This document shows positions 9,152 to 21,188 of a stretch of DNA of 64,000 bases, piece after piece; within the stretch, counting starts at the first letter, position 1; every line of letters begins with the position of its first letter. Below the pieces are notes generated by a model. The model ran no database searches. It was given only the letters and a program-made list of their open reading frames with translations, and was not told the origin of the DNA. A program made the position numbers and the translations under genes. Origin of the DNA: Iris pallida (taxonomy: Eukaryota; Streptophyta; Magnoliopsida; Asparagales; Iridaceae); the NCBI GenBank assembly GCA_029216955.1, contig JANAVB010012195.1, forward strand, positions 2,170,864-2,234,863, read 5' to 3'.

Positions 9152-11664
9152 TCAGTCGATTTCGTCGTCGTAGTGGTCAGCAGGTAAGTCTCTTGGCTCC
9201 TCAAACTTCAACAACTTCTTGAAATGGTTGATCTGATCAACGAAAGGTGTGGTCCAAGCGATGGCTTCGATCGGTGCTCTTTTGTACCAAACTGTTGAAT
9301 GTGGAGGAATCGGAGAATGAGCGATCATCTTTAGTATAACGAAGTGATCCCCGATTAGACCTATAGTACATATGTTAGAATATCCATGGTCCGTCGGAGG
9401 AGCACACGTCGGAAAGAATGTATTGCTAATACCCGACGAGATAAGTACAACAGGTATTATGTACCTGTTAGCAAATAAATAGCCGGCAGACGGGACTGAC
9501 ATGTAGTGGTCTTTCCCGGTAACACTGTCGGTACAAGGGATACTTAACAACAAACTTGCAACTGTTTCTTCGCTTAGGATGCGGGAGTAGAATGGAAGAC
9601 GAGTCTCTAACTCTTCGTACAGCTCCTGCCTCACCCGTCTCCATCCGTCTTTGTTATTATAACCAAGATGTCTTGCAAGCACATGAAATCCGTAATGGCC
9701 ATCACCGGGGACATCGACAATAGACCAAATGTAACTAAGAAGCTCAGGTTAAAATTTATCAATATACAAACTCGATGTTTGGCTTGCAACGGTATCTTCT
9801 CTTGGGAGGTCCATTTTCTCTATTTTTCGGTGAACGACAAGCTTGCCCTTCCGTGCAGGCGGAGGTTGCTGTAAGCTTTGTTCAACATGCTCAAAGGACG
9901 ATGGATCTCTCTTAGTCGACTCCAGCCTTCTCTTCTGTGAACTAGTCAATCTTGTTTGAGGCCTGCCTTTAGGATTGGAAACAACGGACGACTCATGCAT
10001 TCTAGTAGTCATCGGACATACAATTTCTTGGATTTTAAGCTCAATAGACATTCGTTCCGCTCCTACTGAGGCACACCACCTTGCGTTGAGAAGTTTCACT
10101 TGTGGCAAAGAGAAGAAATTATCATCCGTCTTCACCAGGGGCATCATAGACAACTGCCTCCAACGTTGATCGACAACATCTACTGGAATAAGAATGGATT
10201 CACGGCGATATTCATTAATCTGATGTGCACAAGGGAGGCCTAGTGTATGTCGATATACACACCCGCAAACCTCGGAATCAAACCCGATAAACTTTGACCT
10301 TTCAATCTCATTAAATATTAATGCCAACGCCTTATGAGATACCACGCGCATTAAAGCATCTAAGAGTACTTCCTTTCTATGCTCATGCTTGACTATATTC
10401 AAACTCATCTCAAATGATGCCTTAATTTCATTCACCGTCCGTTCTACTGATAAATGTATAGCTTGCCAAACAGAGACAAAGTTGCCGAGAGATGATTTTA
10501 GGTGTCTCTTCAATAAAGAGTGTGCTCCTTCGACACGGTTGGTAGTTTTCATGCCTAATGCTTCACCACATTCGACCATGCTAAGACGAATTGTTCTTTG
10601 TGCAGTTCAAGCCATGTATCTTTGATGTAAGAAATGCATGCCGGCTCCCTCGCTCCCACTTTTGCTTGAACAAGTACCATGCAGCGTCGTAACTGAAAAT
10701 CGTAGAGCTCGCCACACACAATTCCAATCATTGTAGAATTCGTCAAAAATTTGCATGTCAATTTTACCATCCTCCTTCCGAAACTTCAACTTACATTGGG
10801 CTTGAATATTACGATTGACATGCCAAGTGCATAGCAATGTATCCGCTTGAGGAAAAACAATACGAATAGCATTAAATAAGGCATACTCTCTGTCGGTAAC
10901 AAAAACTGACGGCTCTGTATGACCGGTGTAAAGTGTTTTCAGTTTCTCCAACGCCCATGTGTAGTCTTCAAGTTTCTCACTCTTCATGAAGCAAAATGTC
11001 ACTGGAAATATTTTCCAAGTAGAGGTGAACCCGACAACATAAAAGAGAGGCATCTTGAACTTATTGGTCTTGTACGTGCAATCAAGGACCAACACGTCGG
11101 CAAAAGATCTGGCCAAACTTGTGCAATCGGGATGAGCCCAAAAGATTGAAATTACTTCATTACTCTGGGGATGTCTTCTATGGAACTCAACATAATGATT
11201 ATCGACAAGCAACTTGAGCACTTCTTGCATTGTCATTCTTGATTTCGTTCGGACAGCGTTCGAAGAAGATAGGGCGTTATATATTGACTTCATTGTAGAC
11301 TTGTTCTTCTCATCTTCATGTCGTATGACGGAATATATTTGTCTCGGTGCAACTCCGGAGGTGGACAAGTCTTCGACTATCTTCTTCTCCGTATTGTTCA
11401 ACCGTCTGACATACGGATGACTGAATAGTGTCTCGGCAATCTCATGGTTGTGGGTTCCATTCTTCACTTCTACTGTCCATTTCTCTTCTTCTTCGTTTCT
11501 AATATGTATCGTGAATGGACAACCATATTTTCTCTTTCAACATTTTTTTTGGAACTTTACTTTGGATAACTGTATTTTTTTTGTGCGTTCTGAACACACC
11601 ACCTCTTTCACAGCCAACCACCACAGTTTGTCATCCCGAACGATTTCGGGCCGATCTGGATATC
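9152..11664 (-). pseudogene. MULE transposase with SWIM zinc finger and C-terminal OTU domain (main part)
   Basis: Reading on the minus strand: an N-terminal segment with KYGCPFTIHIRNEEEEKW and NGTHNHEIAE (about 11540-11430); the MULE transposase domain (VLVLDCTYKTNKFKMPLF, then VFVTDREYALFNAI and CTWHVNRN, about 11100-10820); a TTNRVEGAHSLLKRHL segment (about 10550); a SWIM-type finger CVYRHTLGLPCAH (about 10240); a basic linker; and an OTU protease-like domain (9716-9152) with DGHYGFHVLARHLG and GDHFVILKM. Breaks: frame changes near 10700 and 10575, and TAA at 9751-9749 just before the OTU domain. The OTU catalytic cysteine position is tyrosine. A DNA transposase of the FAR1-related Mutator type is clear. 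The upstream end is cut by the chromovirus insertion at the ACTAG site. Confidence 0.85.
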
Positions 11665-11669
11665 ACTAG

Positions 11670-13243
11670 TGTAGTGCCCCGTCCCTACATCGTGCCCCGT
11701 ACTCCGTCCACGGGGTGCGCGAGAAAGGAACATTATCGCTATCCATTCGGTCGGGATCGATCGAGTCGATCGAACGGAAACGGTTGAATTAAGATCTATT
11801 CCCCGTTATGGAATCGCTTCTTCGGAACCAAGTCCCATATTTAGCGGGTTACACCTCAAGGATTGACGCTGCGGCTGAGTCGGGAGAGACTTCCCGTTGC
11901 TCTGCTTTTCACGCCGCTTGCGTTGGTTTTGGCTTTGTTTTCTGAATGCATTTTCGTGAATGTTTTCGATAGTTTTCATGGCTTGCATTTCGAACTCGTA
12001 TTTTCTATCGAACTTCTTGAATAATACAGTGTTCTAATCGGTTGCTTGTGCGATTTCAGGTAATCGCGTAGGCGACGTCTAGCACGACCAACAAGTTCTC
12101 TCGCCTGAAGTAAACTCAAGGTGAGTGGCTGACTCTTCTCTTCTCGACCTCCTTCCTAGGTAAATCGATAATGTTGTGCGAATGAAAGGATAAATGCAAG
12201 GGCACGAACACGGGAAAAGGATTGGATTTTCAAAGAGAATGTAGGCTATGTCTTAATAACTAAAAAGGAAAATATATCTTCGCACGGTTATGGACAACTT
12301 GTCGACAAGGCGATAGTTTCCTCAAGCGGCAACCCGGGGCCACGGGACCATTTCGGCCTAGGAGGAAACATGGTATAGTCGTGCATAAGATTTCAGCACA
12401 GGTTAAGCGGGGACTTGCAACGGAGCTAGCTACTTGCGTTGAAAGGACCCCGATTAACAAAGCTATACGTCCAGGATGGCTTGTGATGCCAGGACTAATC
12501 ACACATAATATTGCACTTGGTATGAAAAATGTTAACAATTGACAGGGAAGAACATGGTAAGTTTCATAAGGCGCGGCGCGGTCCACCACGGGTAAGTTTC
12601 AACGTATATTTCATTGCTTGTCATATGCTTATTGAAATTCATTAGGATGGTTAGAAAAATTCATACATTAAGTCATATAAACTCTTCAACCAAATGAGAG
12701 CTTGGAATTTAAATAGCCACGCACCAGTACAAAGTGTAATATACTGATCCTCGTTCTCCACGCAGGTACCCCGAACCACGAAGGACGTGTCGCTTAAATC
12801 TCAAGGCGGCGTGGACACTTTTGAAGCCTCGTCCGTGTGAAGGCTTGTGTTCTGAAATCCTTTTGAAGACTCTGCATTCAGTACAAAGAAGAATAGATGG
12901 TGACTCGGCTTCCCTCGATCGCAGATGGAAAGTGTAACTATTTTGCTTATAAAAAGGGGTGTAATATATGGAACGACTATCTCATCGACGTTCGTTTTGT
13001 AAGTCGAGTCATGTTGTAGCCCGCACGGCAATGAATGTAATGAAGTCAATGTAAATGAAGTTTTTATTATCAATGAAAAAGTCTACTTCTATTTCAAATG
13101 TGTCAATCAATTTCTCTACGTACTCTAACTTGATGTTGTGTTTCGGATAACCTTATGACTATGCCTTGTGCGATCGCAACTTAGGTTCGCACGGCATCAC
13201 GCCCGGGGGACGACTATCGATTCTACGAAATCGGGGCGTGACA
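11670..13243 (+). repeat. 5' LTR of the chromovirus
   Basis: 1574 bases, TGTAGTGCCCC to CGTGACA, directly followed by TAA and the primer site. It matches 18110-18235 plus 26914-28376 with scattered substitutions. The minus-strand reading frames seen here are not genes. Confidence 0.93.
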
Positions 13244-13246
13244 TAA

Positions 13247-13258
13247 TGGTATCAGAGC
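13247..13258 (+). other. Primer-binding site, initiator tRNA-Met type
   Basis: TGGTATCAGAGC, three bases after the 5' LTR, the standard primer site of chromoviruses and many copia elements. Confidence 0.9.
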
Positions 13259-13359
13259 ACGGCTTTACATCCTTTGACCTCGCATCGATGAGATAAGTTG
13301 TTCTATACAATGAGTCCGTAATAATTTGTGACTGATGCGTTTGCCTTCGTATCGTAGAA

Positions 13360-14236
13360 GTGACGAAACCCACGGCCGAGCGAAAGCAGAGCGCTTGTAG
13401 CGGCTCTAGTAGTTCGCGTCGTTCGCGGGCCGGACCTTCTAACGATACCATCGAAAGGATGCTGCATATGATGGAGGCGCAGCAGAACCAGTCTGAGAAC
13501 CGACATCAAAAAATAGAGGAACGACAGGCCCAGTTCGAAGCTCGCTTTGAAGCTCGCTTCGACGCACATGCGAAACTTCAACAAAAGCAGCTGGATACCC
13601 TGCAACAGATCGTCCAAACAATGGCGGCCAACGAAAATTTTGCGATTGCGCCTACCGTCACCGCACCTACTGCCACCGTGTCGACGATCCAACCCATTAA
13701 AGTCGACACGGAGGAGCCCGAGCGTCAACCAGCGGCACCAAAAAAGTACAACTTTGAAATGTCAGAATTCAAGAAGGCATGCCGTACTTCCTTCAGCGGC
13801 ACCGAAGGCCCTTCTTTGGCGATTGATTGATTGGAAGAGCTAGAAGATCACTTCGAGCTCCTCGGCATTGAAGAACCAAAGCAAGTCGCTTGCGCACAAC
13901 TTCAGCTACGGTTGAACGCGCACGACTGGTGGGCCTTGCATAAGTGAGCGATCCGATGCGACAACAACTCAGCACCGATCTCTTGGGCCACATTCCGCAA
14001 AGCTTTTGAAGTCGAGTCCCTTCTGTCAGCCATTTGCCAGGCGAAGGAGAATGAATTCATGCTATTGAGGTAGGGGAACCGGACAGTAGAACAGTACGCC
14101 GCAGAATTCAACAAGTTGTCCAAATTTGCTAGTGAGTTTCTGCCTACAGAGGAGTGTCGTGTACGACGGTTTGAAGTGGGTCTGCGATGCTCTATCGGTG
14201 CGCATGTCGGGGTCCCGGAGTACAGACCTTGGGCGA
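13360..14236 (+). pseudogene. Chromovirus gag, broken
   Basis: The frame starting in MTKPTAERKQSACSG contains a coiled-coil-like Gln/Glu-rich stretch (13460-13620) and a gag core with WWALHK, ATFRKAFEVESL and VEQYAAEFNKLSKFA. It is interrupted by TGA at 13828-13830 and 13948-13950, TAG at 14071-14073, and a frame change near 14225, after which the gag-pol frame continues. Gag would form the intracellular particle. This copy cannot make it. Confidence 0.85.
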
Positions 14237-17200
14237 GGCTCTGAATCACGCTCTTCGCCTTGAGAGCGAATACCCTTCCGGTGCTGCCGACGTTGTGCGT
14301 CACTCCAATCACAAACGTCCTAGCTATACGGGAGGAAACAATCACGCATCAAAGCGTCCGAACCATGGCGGTTACCAGGGACATAACCTATCATCGCGAT
14401 GTGCCAAGTGCGATTCCTTTTGGCATGAGGCGATCCAGTGCTTTGTCTACGAGGGCGGATGCTTCGTTTGCGGACAGAAGGGTCACCAAAAGAAAGATTG
14501 CATGGTCCGTGGACCAAATCATCCCAACGCACCACCACAACAACACCGCCAGGAGAATCGAGGACAGGCGCCCCGACCTCCTCAGCCCACTCAACCCAAC
14601 AACCAAGCCCGACGCCCTAATGCGCAGGGGCGTGTCTTTGCTCTGACTCGAGACGAGGTATTCGCTTCCGACACTGTCGTGATAGGTATATTGAGTTTCA
14701 ATAATGTACCTACTCGTGTGTTATTTGATTCAGGCACTTCACATACTTTCATATCGACGAACTTCGCCGCCGAGCACAAATTTCCTGTAATATCGTTAGA
14801 CCTTGATCTTAGCGTAAGTATGCCTTCGGGCGTGCCACTACTCACAAACTTAGCATGCGAGGGAGGAACCATATGTATTAGGGGTCAAAAGATCGGTCTT
14901 GATGCGATAGTTCTAGATATGAAGGACTTCGACATCATACTGGGCATGGATTGGCTCGGTCCGTGCAACGCAACCATAGACTGTGCTGAAAAGAGGGTCA
15001 CATTCTGTATACCTGGAGTGCCTGAATTCTGCTACTCGTGTGGTGAGGCGTCGCTGACCTGCATGATGATCTCCGTAATATCTGCTCGACGGATGCTGCA
15101 TTTCGGGTGTGAAGGCTATCTAGCTTCCGTTCGAGACATGCAACAAGATGGTGCAAATATGGGTCAGACCGACGTTGTGTCAGAATTCCTCGATGTATTC
15201 TCGGACGAGCTGCCCGACATACCGTCCGATCGAGAAATAGAGTTCACCATTGACACATTTCCCGACACCCGGCCGATCTCGAAAGCTCCGTACAGAATGG
15301 CCCCTGCAGAACTAAAAGAATTGAAGGCACAACTACAGCAATTACTTGATAAAGGGTTCATCCGTCCGAGTGTCTCGCCGTGGGGTGCGCCCGTGCTATT
15401 TGTAAAGAAGAAGGATGGATCGATGCGGCTCTGCATCGATTATCAAGAATTGAATAAAGCCAACGTCCGGAATAAATACCCCTTGCCTCGTATCGACGAC
15501 TTGTTCGACCAGCTCCAAGGTGCAACGGTGTTTTCGAAGATTGATCTGCGATCGGGTTATCACCAACTCAAAGTCAAGCCAGATGACGTGCCGAAGTCTG
15601 CCTTCCGTACTCGCTATGGCCACTACGAGTTCTTGGTAATGCCGTTCGGTCTGACAAACGCCCTTGCCATCTTCATGGATCTAATGAATCGGGTGTTTCG
15701 TCCGTTCGTTGAAAAATTCGTAGTAGTCTTCATCGACGACATCCTCGTCTACTCGAAGGATCGAGCGCAACATTCAGAGCATCTGCGGACGGTACTCCAA
15801 ACTCTTCGAGAGAATCAGTTGTATGCGAAGATGAACAAGTGCGAATTCTGGCTGAACAACGTCTCATTCCTTGGGTACATCATCTCCGCCGCGGGCAACG
15901 CAGTCGATCCGAAGAAAGTTGAGGCAGTCGCTGATTGGAGACGGCCCGTATCAGTTAGCGAAATTTGAAGCTTCCTAGGCTTGGCAGGATACTATCGACG
16001 CTTCGTGAATGACTTTGCGAAGATTGCCTCGCCGTTGACTCGCCTCACCCAGAAAGGAGTCGCATTCAAGTGGTCAGACGACTGTGAAGCTTCCTTCCAG
16101 GAGCTCAAACAATGGCTCATTTCGGCCCCGATACTTGCTCTTCCTGAAGGGACGGAGGAATTTCAAATCTTCAGTGATGCTTCTGGCCAGGGCTTGTGGT
16201 GTGTGCTCATGCAGCGAGATAATGTGATATCTTTTGCTTTCCGGCAGTTGAAGCCGTACGAGAAGAACTACCCCACGCACGACCTAGAATTAGCGGCGAT
16301 TGTGTTTGCGTTAAAGCTGTGGCGTCACTATCTCTATGGCATGGCGTGCAGGATTTATACGGACCACAAAAGCCTTAAGTATCTCTTCACCCAGAAAGAA
16401 TTGAATTTGCGGCAGAGGCGATGGCTCGAGCTGATCAAAGACTATGACTTATCAATCGACTACACGTCGGGCAAGGGAAATGTGGTAGCGGATGCGCTGA
16501 GCCGGAAGTACTTAGCTTCGTTATGCATCAACGATCGACTGCTGCGTGACTTGGAAAGAATGGGCATTGAACTCCGAGTTCGTTTCAGAGACGTGAAACT
16601 GTCACAGCTGCGGGTGGAACCGAGCCTGTTGGAGAGAATCAAGTCTGCTCAGAAGGACGACCCATACCTGGAGAAGATGTGGAAGCTGATATCGACAGGG
16701 AAAGCGTCCGACTTTGTAGAGGACGAGTTGGGAGTGATGGGAGTGAAGGGACGGCTATGCGTTCCAGATGACGCAGAACTTAGAAAGGAGATAATATCGG
16801 AGGCACATTGTGCAAAATATTCTTTGCATCCTGGTAGCACCAAGATGTATAAGGACCTCCGTGTTATCTTTTGGTGGCACGACATGAAGAGGGACGTAGC
16901 GCTCTTTGTGTCAAAATGTATGGTCTGTCAGCAAGCCAAAGCCGAGCACCAGCAACCGGGCGGGGAGATGCATAACCTTGCCATTCCAGAGTGGAAATGG
17001 GATCACGTCACTATGGACTTCGTTGTTGGCTTGGCGAGGACGCCGCGGGGAAACGACGCCATCTGGGTCATCGTCGATCGACTAACCAAGTCAGCGCACT
17101 TCATCGCCATCAAAGTTACTTGGAGCGTCGACCGCCTTGCTCAGATATACCTTGATGAAATAGTTCGGCTGTACGGGATCCCAGTATCTATCGTCTCGGA

Positions 17201-18053
17201 TCGGGATGTACGGTTCGTAGCTCGCTTCTAGAGTAGTCTTCATTCAGCGTTGGGGACCAAGTTGAAGTTTAGCTCAGCTTATCATCCTCAGACTGACGGC
17301 CAAACAGAGTGGGTGAACCAAATTCTCGAAGATATGTTACGACTCTGTGCGATCGACTTGAAGTCAAGTTGGGACGTCCATCTACCGCTGGCCGAGTTTG
17401 CATACAACAACAGCTACCAGTCCAGCATCCAAATGGCGCCGTATGAAGCCTTGTACGACCAGAAGTGCAGATCGCCCATTTGCTGGGATGAAGTCGGGGA
17501 ACGGCAGATACTTGGTCCGGAGCTGGTAGAGCAGACGGTACAGAAGGTCAAGTTGATACGGGAGAGATTGAAGATAGCACAAAGCCGGCAGAAGAGCTAT
17601 GCCGACACACACCGACGCCCCCTCGAGTTCTCGGAAGGCGACCATGTATTCCTGAAAGTAGCGCCCATGCGTGGAGTTTCCAGTTTCGGTGCGAAGGGGA
17701 AATTGAGCTCAAGATTTGTTGGTCCGTTCGAGATATTGAAGCGAGTCGCCCCGGTAGCTTACCAAAATGCCTTACCGCCTGCATTGTCAGAGGTACACGA
17801 TGTCTTCCATGTCTCGCAATTACGGAAGTACGTGCACGATCTGAGCCATGTGGTGGATTTAGGTAAGCTGGACCTGAAGGAGGACTTGACATATGTCGAA
17901 GAGCCGGTGCAAATCTTGGAGCGTAAGGAAAAACTTCTCCACAACCGTGCTATTTCTCTCGTCCGCGTCCTCTGGAGAAACCATTCGGTCGAGGAGTCGA
18001 CGTGGGAACTTGAGTCAGAAATGAAGGAGAAGTTTCCTTCATTGTTCTCGTAG
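14237..18053 (+). pseudogene. Chromovirus pol: zinc knuckle, protease, reverse transcriptase, RNase H, integrase, chromodomain
   Basis: Domains in order: zinc knuckle [14 protein letters not shown] (about 14460), aspartic protease [13 protein letters not shown] (about 14725), reverse transcriptase with [10 protein letters not shown] (about 15730), RNase H with FSDASGQG and DALSRK (16170-16510), integrase with HHCC (CMVCQQAKA, about 16920) and DDE core ([13 protein letters not shown], then VSDRD, then AYHPQTDGQTEWVNQ), and a C-terminal chromodomain-like segment ending VEESTWELESEMKEKF. Two in-frame stops break it: TGA at 15966-15968 between RT and RNase H, and TAG at 17229-17231 within the integrase. 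The frame is otherwise maintained for about 1,270 codons. A chromodomain usually directs integration to heterochromatin. Confidence 0.93.
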
Positions 18054-18109
18054 AGGTAGGTTCTATTCTTAAGTTTCGAGGACGAAACTTTTTTCTTAGT
18101 TGGTTATGG

Positions 18110-18235
18110 TGTAGTGCCCCGTCCCTACATCGTGCCCCATACTTCGTCCATGGGGTGCTCGAGAAAGGAACACTGTCGCTATCGATTCGGTCGGGACCGA
18201 TAGGTCGGGATCGATCGAGTCGATCGAACGGAAAC
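18110..18235 (+). repeat. 3' LTR of the chromovirus, left piece
   Basis: It starts TGTAGTGCCCC and runs to GGAAAC, where the CACTA element is inserted. Relative to the 5' LTR it has an extra block of about 15 bases (CCGATAGGTCGGG region). Confidence 0.93.
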
Positions 18236-18712
18236 CACTACTAAAATATGTCAAATCAGCGACGCCTCAGGACGTTGCTAAATAGGGAAAATACGTCGCT
18301 AATATCGATTAGCGACGTATTTAGTGACGTTTGCACGTAGTCACGATTAACCTAGTCGCTAAACAATAAAACGTCGCAATTGCGACGACACTCAGCGACG
18401 CGGACACGTCGCTAATTCAGCGACTACCAGCGACGTAAAACGTTATCATTTACTGACGCAACCTAGCGACGTTGAGCGACTTGACATGCATCGATGCTGA
18501 CCTGGCTTGAGAGCCAAATGGCGACGTTCTGCGACTTTGCTACGTCGTTATAGTACCGACATATAACGACGTGTAGCGACGTCCTACGTAGCGACGTTTA
18601 GTGACGATCAGCGACGGTACTCATCAGAGTTAGCGACGTACCCTATATTTACTTAGTAACGTTACCTTCGTCGCTGGACGTCGCTGAGAGTCGCTGAACG
18701 TCGCTAATATTG
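18236..18712. repeat. Left terminal and subterminal repeats of the CACTA element
   Basis: More than twenty copies of a TAGCGACGT/ACGTCGCTA word occur in both orientations within about 475 bases. These are the usual binding sites for the TNPA-type protein in CACTA elements. The word here is recognisable but degenerate at several sites. Confidence 0.85.
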
Positions 18713-19187
18713 AAAAAAATTAAATTTTTTTTACAGCATTTGCAGCATCCCCTGCAGCATCCCCTGCAGCATTTGCAGCATCCCCTACACCATTTGTTAC
18801 AACAATGATGGTGTGTATCACGAACACAGTATCTAACAACACATATACACACAATCACGAACACGTTTGAAACACAATCTCATCAATCAACACAGATATA
18901 TGAAAATTTGTAACAACAATGTCAAATAATGGTCCACATAAGAATAATATATATATAACCACATAAAAGACCCAACAATGGGCCATCACACAACAATATA
19001 TATGTCGACTACGGCTGATCAGGAGGAGCATCACCGCTCCTGGAAAGAAGGTAAGCATACTGCTCCGTGTAAGAACCACCGACGACGATGAAGGAGGAGG
19101 CAATGCAACCGCTGGAGAAGGAGGCAGTGTAACCGCTGGAGATGGGTGCGTCCGCGTCTCCTCTAGGGCTCGCAGTCTGGCGCTGCA

Positions 19188-20522
19188 TTACTCCATACAA
19201 GCCGCTATCCTAGTAACGGTGTCGTGAATGGACTCCTGTGTCCCCTGTACGTGCTGTACGGTGCGCTCGAGCTCGTCAAAGCGTGCGGTGACTGACGCAT
19301 CGTCCCCTTGCGCCTGAGACCCTGGCTGCTCAACAATCCTCCTCAGCATATCGTCGTGCAGCTCAGCAATCTGGCGGACAATGGTCTCCTCGACTCGGGA
19401 CGACTCGGCCTGTGACGGCTGTGAATGCACACTGGAAGATGGAGCCCTGGATGCCTGCGTCGCAACAAATGCGCCGTAGGACCCCGTACCGTAGTACGTA
19501 CCCCTCTGAAGACCACCAACAGCGGTCTTCCAGAGCTCGTCCTCCGACTGAGACGGAGAGGGCTGCGATGTACCAACCCCTCCCTCTGCCTATGCACTAG
19601 CACTCGCACGCTCATCACGTAGCCTAACATACTCTTCCTAGAAATCATTATGCATCTCTATACATCAGTACTTACCTAAATTAGCCTAATAAACGTCTAA
19701 AATATTTAATTATTATTAAGTATATGGTTATCGGTATATTCTTCAAGTTGTGTTAAAAATTAACGAAATCTAAATTAGTACTTACATAGCTCTGAGTAGC
19801 CCGGTCGTCGATGAGCTTCCCGTCCTTCCGATGGGTGGCCAGGAAGACGGTCACCATGTTTGCGTCCTCACCCCTCTTCACCTGCGTGTTTGTTATATTT
19901 TATTCTTTAGTAAAATAGAAAATTATATACTCCTACTATCAATAAAATCTTATATTTTACAATAAATTACATACCAGACGACAAAAATGCTCCGTCATAG
20001 GAATCGATCCACCACACCACTTTTCGGCCATCGTCCTAGCCGCCTTCGCCTTCTCCGACCGCTCTTTGTACCCGGACTCCTCAAATCGAGCCCTCATCGT
20101 GGTCCACTGGTCAGGTGTGATCCAACCAGCAATCGGCTTTCCGGAGTGCTGACGAGCTTTCTGATCGTCAATTGCATCACGGATCAACTTGGCGGCGACG
20201 GCAGGAAACTGCCTCTCAATCTGCTCGGCCCGGTGTGGTGGATAAAAATAAGTCCTCTACAAGATTTACAAATTAAAATAATAAGTTCTAAAAAATGCTT
20301 AAAATTATATTAATCATACTAAATTAACTATCTTTAGTTACCTTGAAGTGGGCAAACTAGAATGCCTTCCTCTCTTCCGAGGCATCCGAGTAGTTGATCC
20401 ACGGACCCCCATAGTTGGACCTTAGAAAGGATCCCAACGCTCTCTGTACCGACGAGGGACGATATCTGTATACAACGATAACCGACGTATTAATGAATAT
20501 ATATAGATATACAGACATGCAT

Positions 20523-20611
<89 letters not shown>

Positions 20612-21006
20612 TTAACTTACTTCGTATGATCGTCGGCCCAAATCTCCATCCTCGTCTCGTCCTGAGGTGCGCATGGAGGGTTGCTCTGGTATGGATCCGC
20701 CCGGGCGGGAGTAGGGACTACCTCCTCCACCTGCTCCCCACCCGCCATGCTGCTGTCAGCGGTAGGAAGGCTAGGAGAAGTAGTATGATCAGCAAGCCTG
20801 GAACTGCTCGTCGTAGATGCACTACCACTCGGACCTGAGACTGTATGGTACAATGGAGTGCTCGGGTCAGACGATGGTCCAGAGCCATCCTCTGGTAACG
20901 GAGCTCTCTGCCCACCTAAGGACACGGCTCGTCCTGGCCTATCTCCGCGTTGTCCTGAGGTGCCTCCGCGTCGTCCTGCCATGCTGATAATAACATTAGA
21001 GTTCAT
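19188..21006 (-). pseudogene. CACTA ORF1 (TNPA-like, plant transposase Ptta/En/Spm type)
   Basis: Five exons can be read on the minus strand: 21006-20621 (MAGRRGGTSGQRGDRPGR, Ser/Pro/Gly-rich), 20465-20342 (YRPSSVQRALGSFLRSNY), 20256-19975 (RTYFYPPHRAEQIERQ, then WITPDQWTTMRARFEESG and EKWCGGSIPMTEHF), 19881-19786 (VKRGEDANMVTVFLATH) and 19637-19188 (C-terminal helical region ending RIAACME). The central part matches the Ptta/En/Spm family that binds subterminal repeats. TAG codons stand at 20359-20357, where tryptophan is expected, and at 19592-19590. A TA microsatellite fills the first intron. Confidence 0.75.
20524..20607. repeat. (TA)n microsatellite, about 40 units
   Basis: An uninterrupted TA run of about 80 bases lies in the first intron of the CACTA ORF1. 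The plus-strand Ile/Tyr frame across it is not a gene. Confidence 0.97.
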
Positions 21007-21188
21007 AATTTAAGACTACAGAAATATGAATACATCAAAATCACAGTTTATGATTGAAAATATAAATAAATACAATAACAGTTTAGAAATATCTGCATAC
21101 ATCGGAATTCATAATTTAAGTTTTCAAAAATGATCATAGTTCATAATTTAAGATTACATAAATATGAATACATCAAAATCACAGTTTC

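Noticed and set aside
20415..20615. Open frame ending in a long Ile/Tyr repeat
   Set aside because: It is a read-through of the TA microsatellite inside a CACTA intron.
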